Source: Anolis sagrei (lineage: Eukaryota; Chordata; Lepidosauria; Squamata; Anolidae). From it: a stretch of 64,000 nucleotides of DNA. Made by a program: the position numbers and the translations under genes. The DNA lies in contig NC_090021.1 of NCBI RefSeq assembly GCF_037176765.1, forward strand, positions 192,189,878 to 192,253,877, given 5' to 3'. This document shows positions 62,731 to 64,000 of this stretch, piece by piece. The notes beneath the pieces were generated by a model. The model made no database searches. It was given only the letters and a program-made list of their open reading frames with translations, and had not been told where the DNA came from. Each line of letters opens with the position of its first letter. Position 1 is the stretch's first letter.

Positions 62731-63299
62731 TTATTTTTTTGTGATCATTCTTTTCTTTTAATATTCTTTTATCCCATGAGGATTCTTTTTCTAAGAATCC
62801 TGTTTTCTTATCTTATTTTGACTGTGTTATGGGTTCTATTTTGAGAGCAAAACTAACTCAAGGTTTTCCCATGTGAAAGCAGAGAGTGGGACTGGGAAGA
62901 TGTATTGACCAATAAAGGAGAAGACAGCAAAAACGTAATATATTTATTACATTTTTATTAATGGGAGAGCAATGCACAAAATATTTGTTAAATCTTATTT
63001 AAGTTTTTAATATGCCTGCTTTAAACTTTTATACAGAAATTATGCTTCATGCTGCTTCAATCTCAAATACAAATAGAATTAACTAGAGAGGATATTGTCA
63101 CCTTTAGATCTGAAATATTACTATATAATCAAACCATCAAAGTGAAAGCTGAGATCTCCCCCCTCTCCAAGTAGTATATTCACAGTAACATTTTCTCAGA
63201 GTCGTTGAGGAAAAAACCCACTAGAACTTGCCTTTGGTATAACAGCTGGAATCCACTTGGGCAATTATGAATGCATAGCTGCTCCAGTAGTCTCATGTG
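62731..63299. other. Downstream intergenic, no feature recognised
   Basis: AT-rich. A minus-strand AATAAA at 62943-62948 could end a convergent gene, but no exon supports one. Confidence 0.3.
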
Positions 63300-63590
63300 T
63301 TTGTATGGAATTGCTCAGTTTCATTTTGTTTCATTCGTTTGGCCCCGTTTTTGTTTGACACCTCCGAAAACGGGGGGCCTATCTGAATGGGCATTTCATT
63401 CTGCATCCAAAAGAACGAAATGTTTGGACCGTCAGTGGCCATGGGCGGGCTCCCCAGGCTCCCCTCATTTTTAGGGCTAGAGGGGTGAAAATCGCTACAC
63501 ATAGAGGGCATGCTGGCCACATTTAGCCCACCAAGTTTTAAAACATTTGGGTCATCGCCCAAATTTTAGGGATTTTCTTTCTTTCTAGAA
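63300..63590. repeat. Unclassified GC-richer repeat
   Basis: CCGTTTTTGTTTGACACCTCC, CCGAAAACGGGGGGCCTATC, GGGGTGAAAATCGCTACACA and CATGCTGGCCACATTTAGCC. The sharp rise in GC and CpG against its flanks, and the resemblance to a dispersed squamate repeat I remember, suggest a mobile sequence. Class unknown. Confidence 0.4.
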
Positions 63591-64000
63591 AGGAAGTCCC
63601 CTTTAAACCATTCCCTCTTTCCTCTGCTGGCCCTGCCCTCTAACTTCTCCAGCAGCAGCAGGAGAGAGGCGGGGCACCATTTCTTCCTCCCAAATGTCAA
63701 AGATGCTCCACACGCCACACACACTGCCCGGTACCTAACCCCACTATTTCCCTTCTTAATAAAAAATATATATATATAACAACAGCAAGCAACTTCTTCA
63801 AAAGCTTTTGCAGCAGGAGCAACAAGCATTAGCAAGTATTGTCCCCTTATTTTACAAACACTGATCTTCTGGGGACAAAAAGAAACCTTTTTCAAAATGT
63901 ATTTTGTGAATTCTAGCCATGATTGGAGGTTTAAACAGACATGTTTCTGCCAGCCCAGCCTACCATGTCATGTCTTGGTGATTCACAGCAGGTCAGACAT
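63591..64000. other. Downstream intergenic, no feature recognised
   Basis: A short TA run at 63768-63777 and nothing else recognisable. Confidence 0.3.

Noticed and set aside
62943-64000. 3' end of a convergent gene (SCRN3 lies tail-to-tail with GPR155 in human)
   Set aside because: A minus-strand AATAAA is present, but I found no exon with secernin-like coding. The neighbour probably lies beyond the window.

Overview
The window is vertebrate nuclear DNA and reads as a squamate reptile, most likely an iguanian lizard close to Anolis. The grounds are one intron-rich vertebrate gene together with a repeat set known from lizards: a BovB (RTE) LINE and its Sauria SINE partner, L2-clade, R4-like and L1 LINE pieces, 5S-rRNA-headed SINEs, a SPIN-like hAT element, many short palindromic hAT copies, Penelope-type termini and DIRS-like remnants. 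The species call is inference from repeat content.

The only host gene I can support is GPR155 (LYCHOS), on the + strand. A CpG-rich, TATA-less promoter at about 16715-17130, with an exact NRF1-type site and a YY1-type site, feeds a non-coding first exon with a donor at 16994/16995. After a 9.8 kb intron, 15 coding exons run from 26845 to 57982. All junctions are GT-AG, the phases agree, and the exons total 2,553 nt (850 codons plus stop). The product has a PIN/auxin-carrier-like permease half, a GPCR-like seven-helix half and a C-terminal DEP domain. It is a lysosomal cholesterol sensor that signals to mTORC1. The 3' UTR runs to about 59650, with three AATAAA signals.

Layout: 1-16700 is upstream intergenic DNA made largely of mobile elements (palindromic MITEs, a BovB with a 588-codon open frame on the minus strand, an L2 with a 444-codon open frame on the minus strand, two LTR fossils back to back, R4-like LINE pieces). 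16700-59650 is GPR155. 59650-64000 is downstream intergenic DNA with a Tc1/mariner-type element and an L1 3' end. No tRNA, rRNA or CRISPR feature was seen.

The most notable patterns lie in the repeats. Twelve hAT insertions with readable target duplications all carry TA at the centre of the 8-bp duplication, the signature reported for the hAT Buster group. Two Penelope-type fold-back insertions have 13-bp and 10-bp target duplications and share one right end. One strand of that terminal repeat contains a hammerhead-ribozyme-like core. Intron 6 of GPR155 holds a cluster of three DIRS-like promoter blocks, with a 94-bp direct repeat at 93/94 identity. Boundaries of old repeats are approximate unless a target duplication is given.
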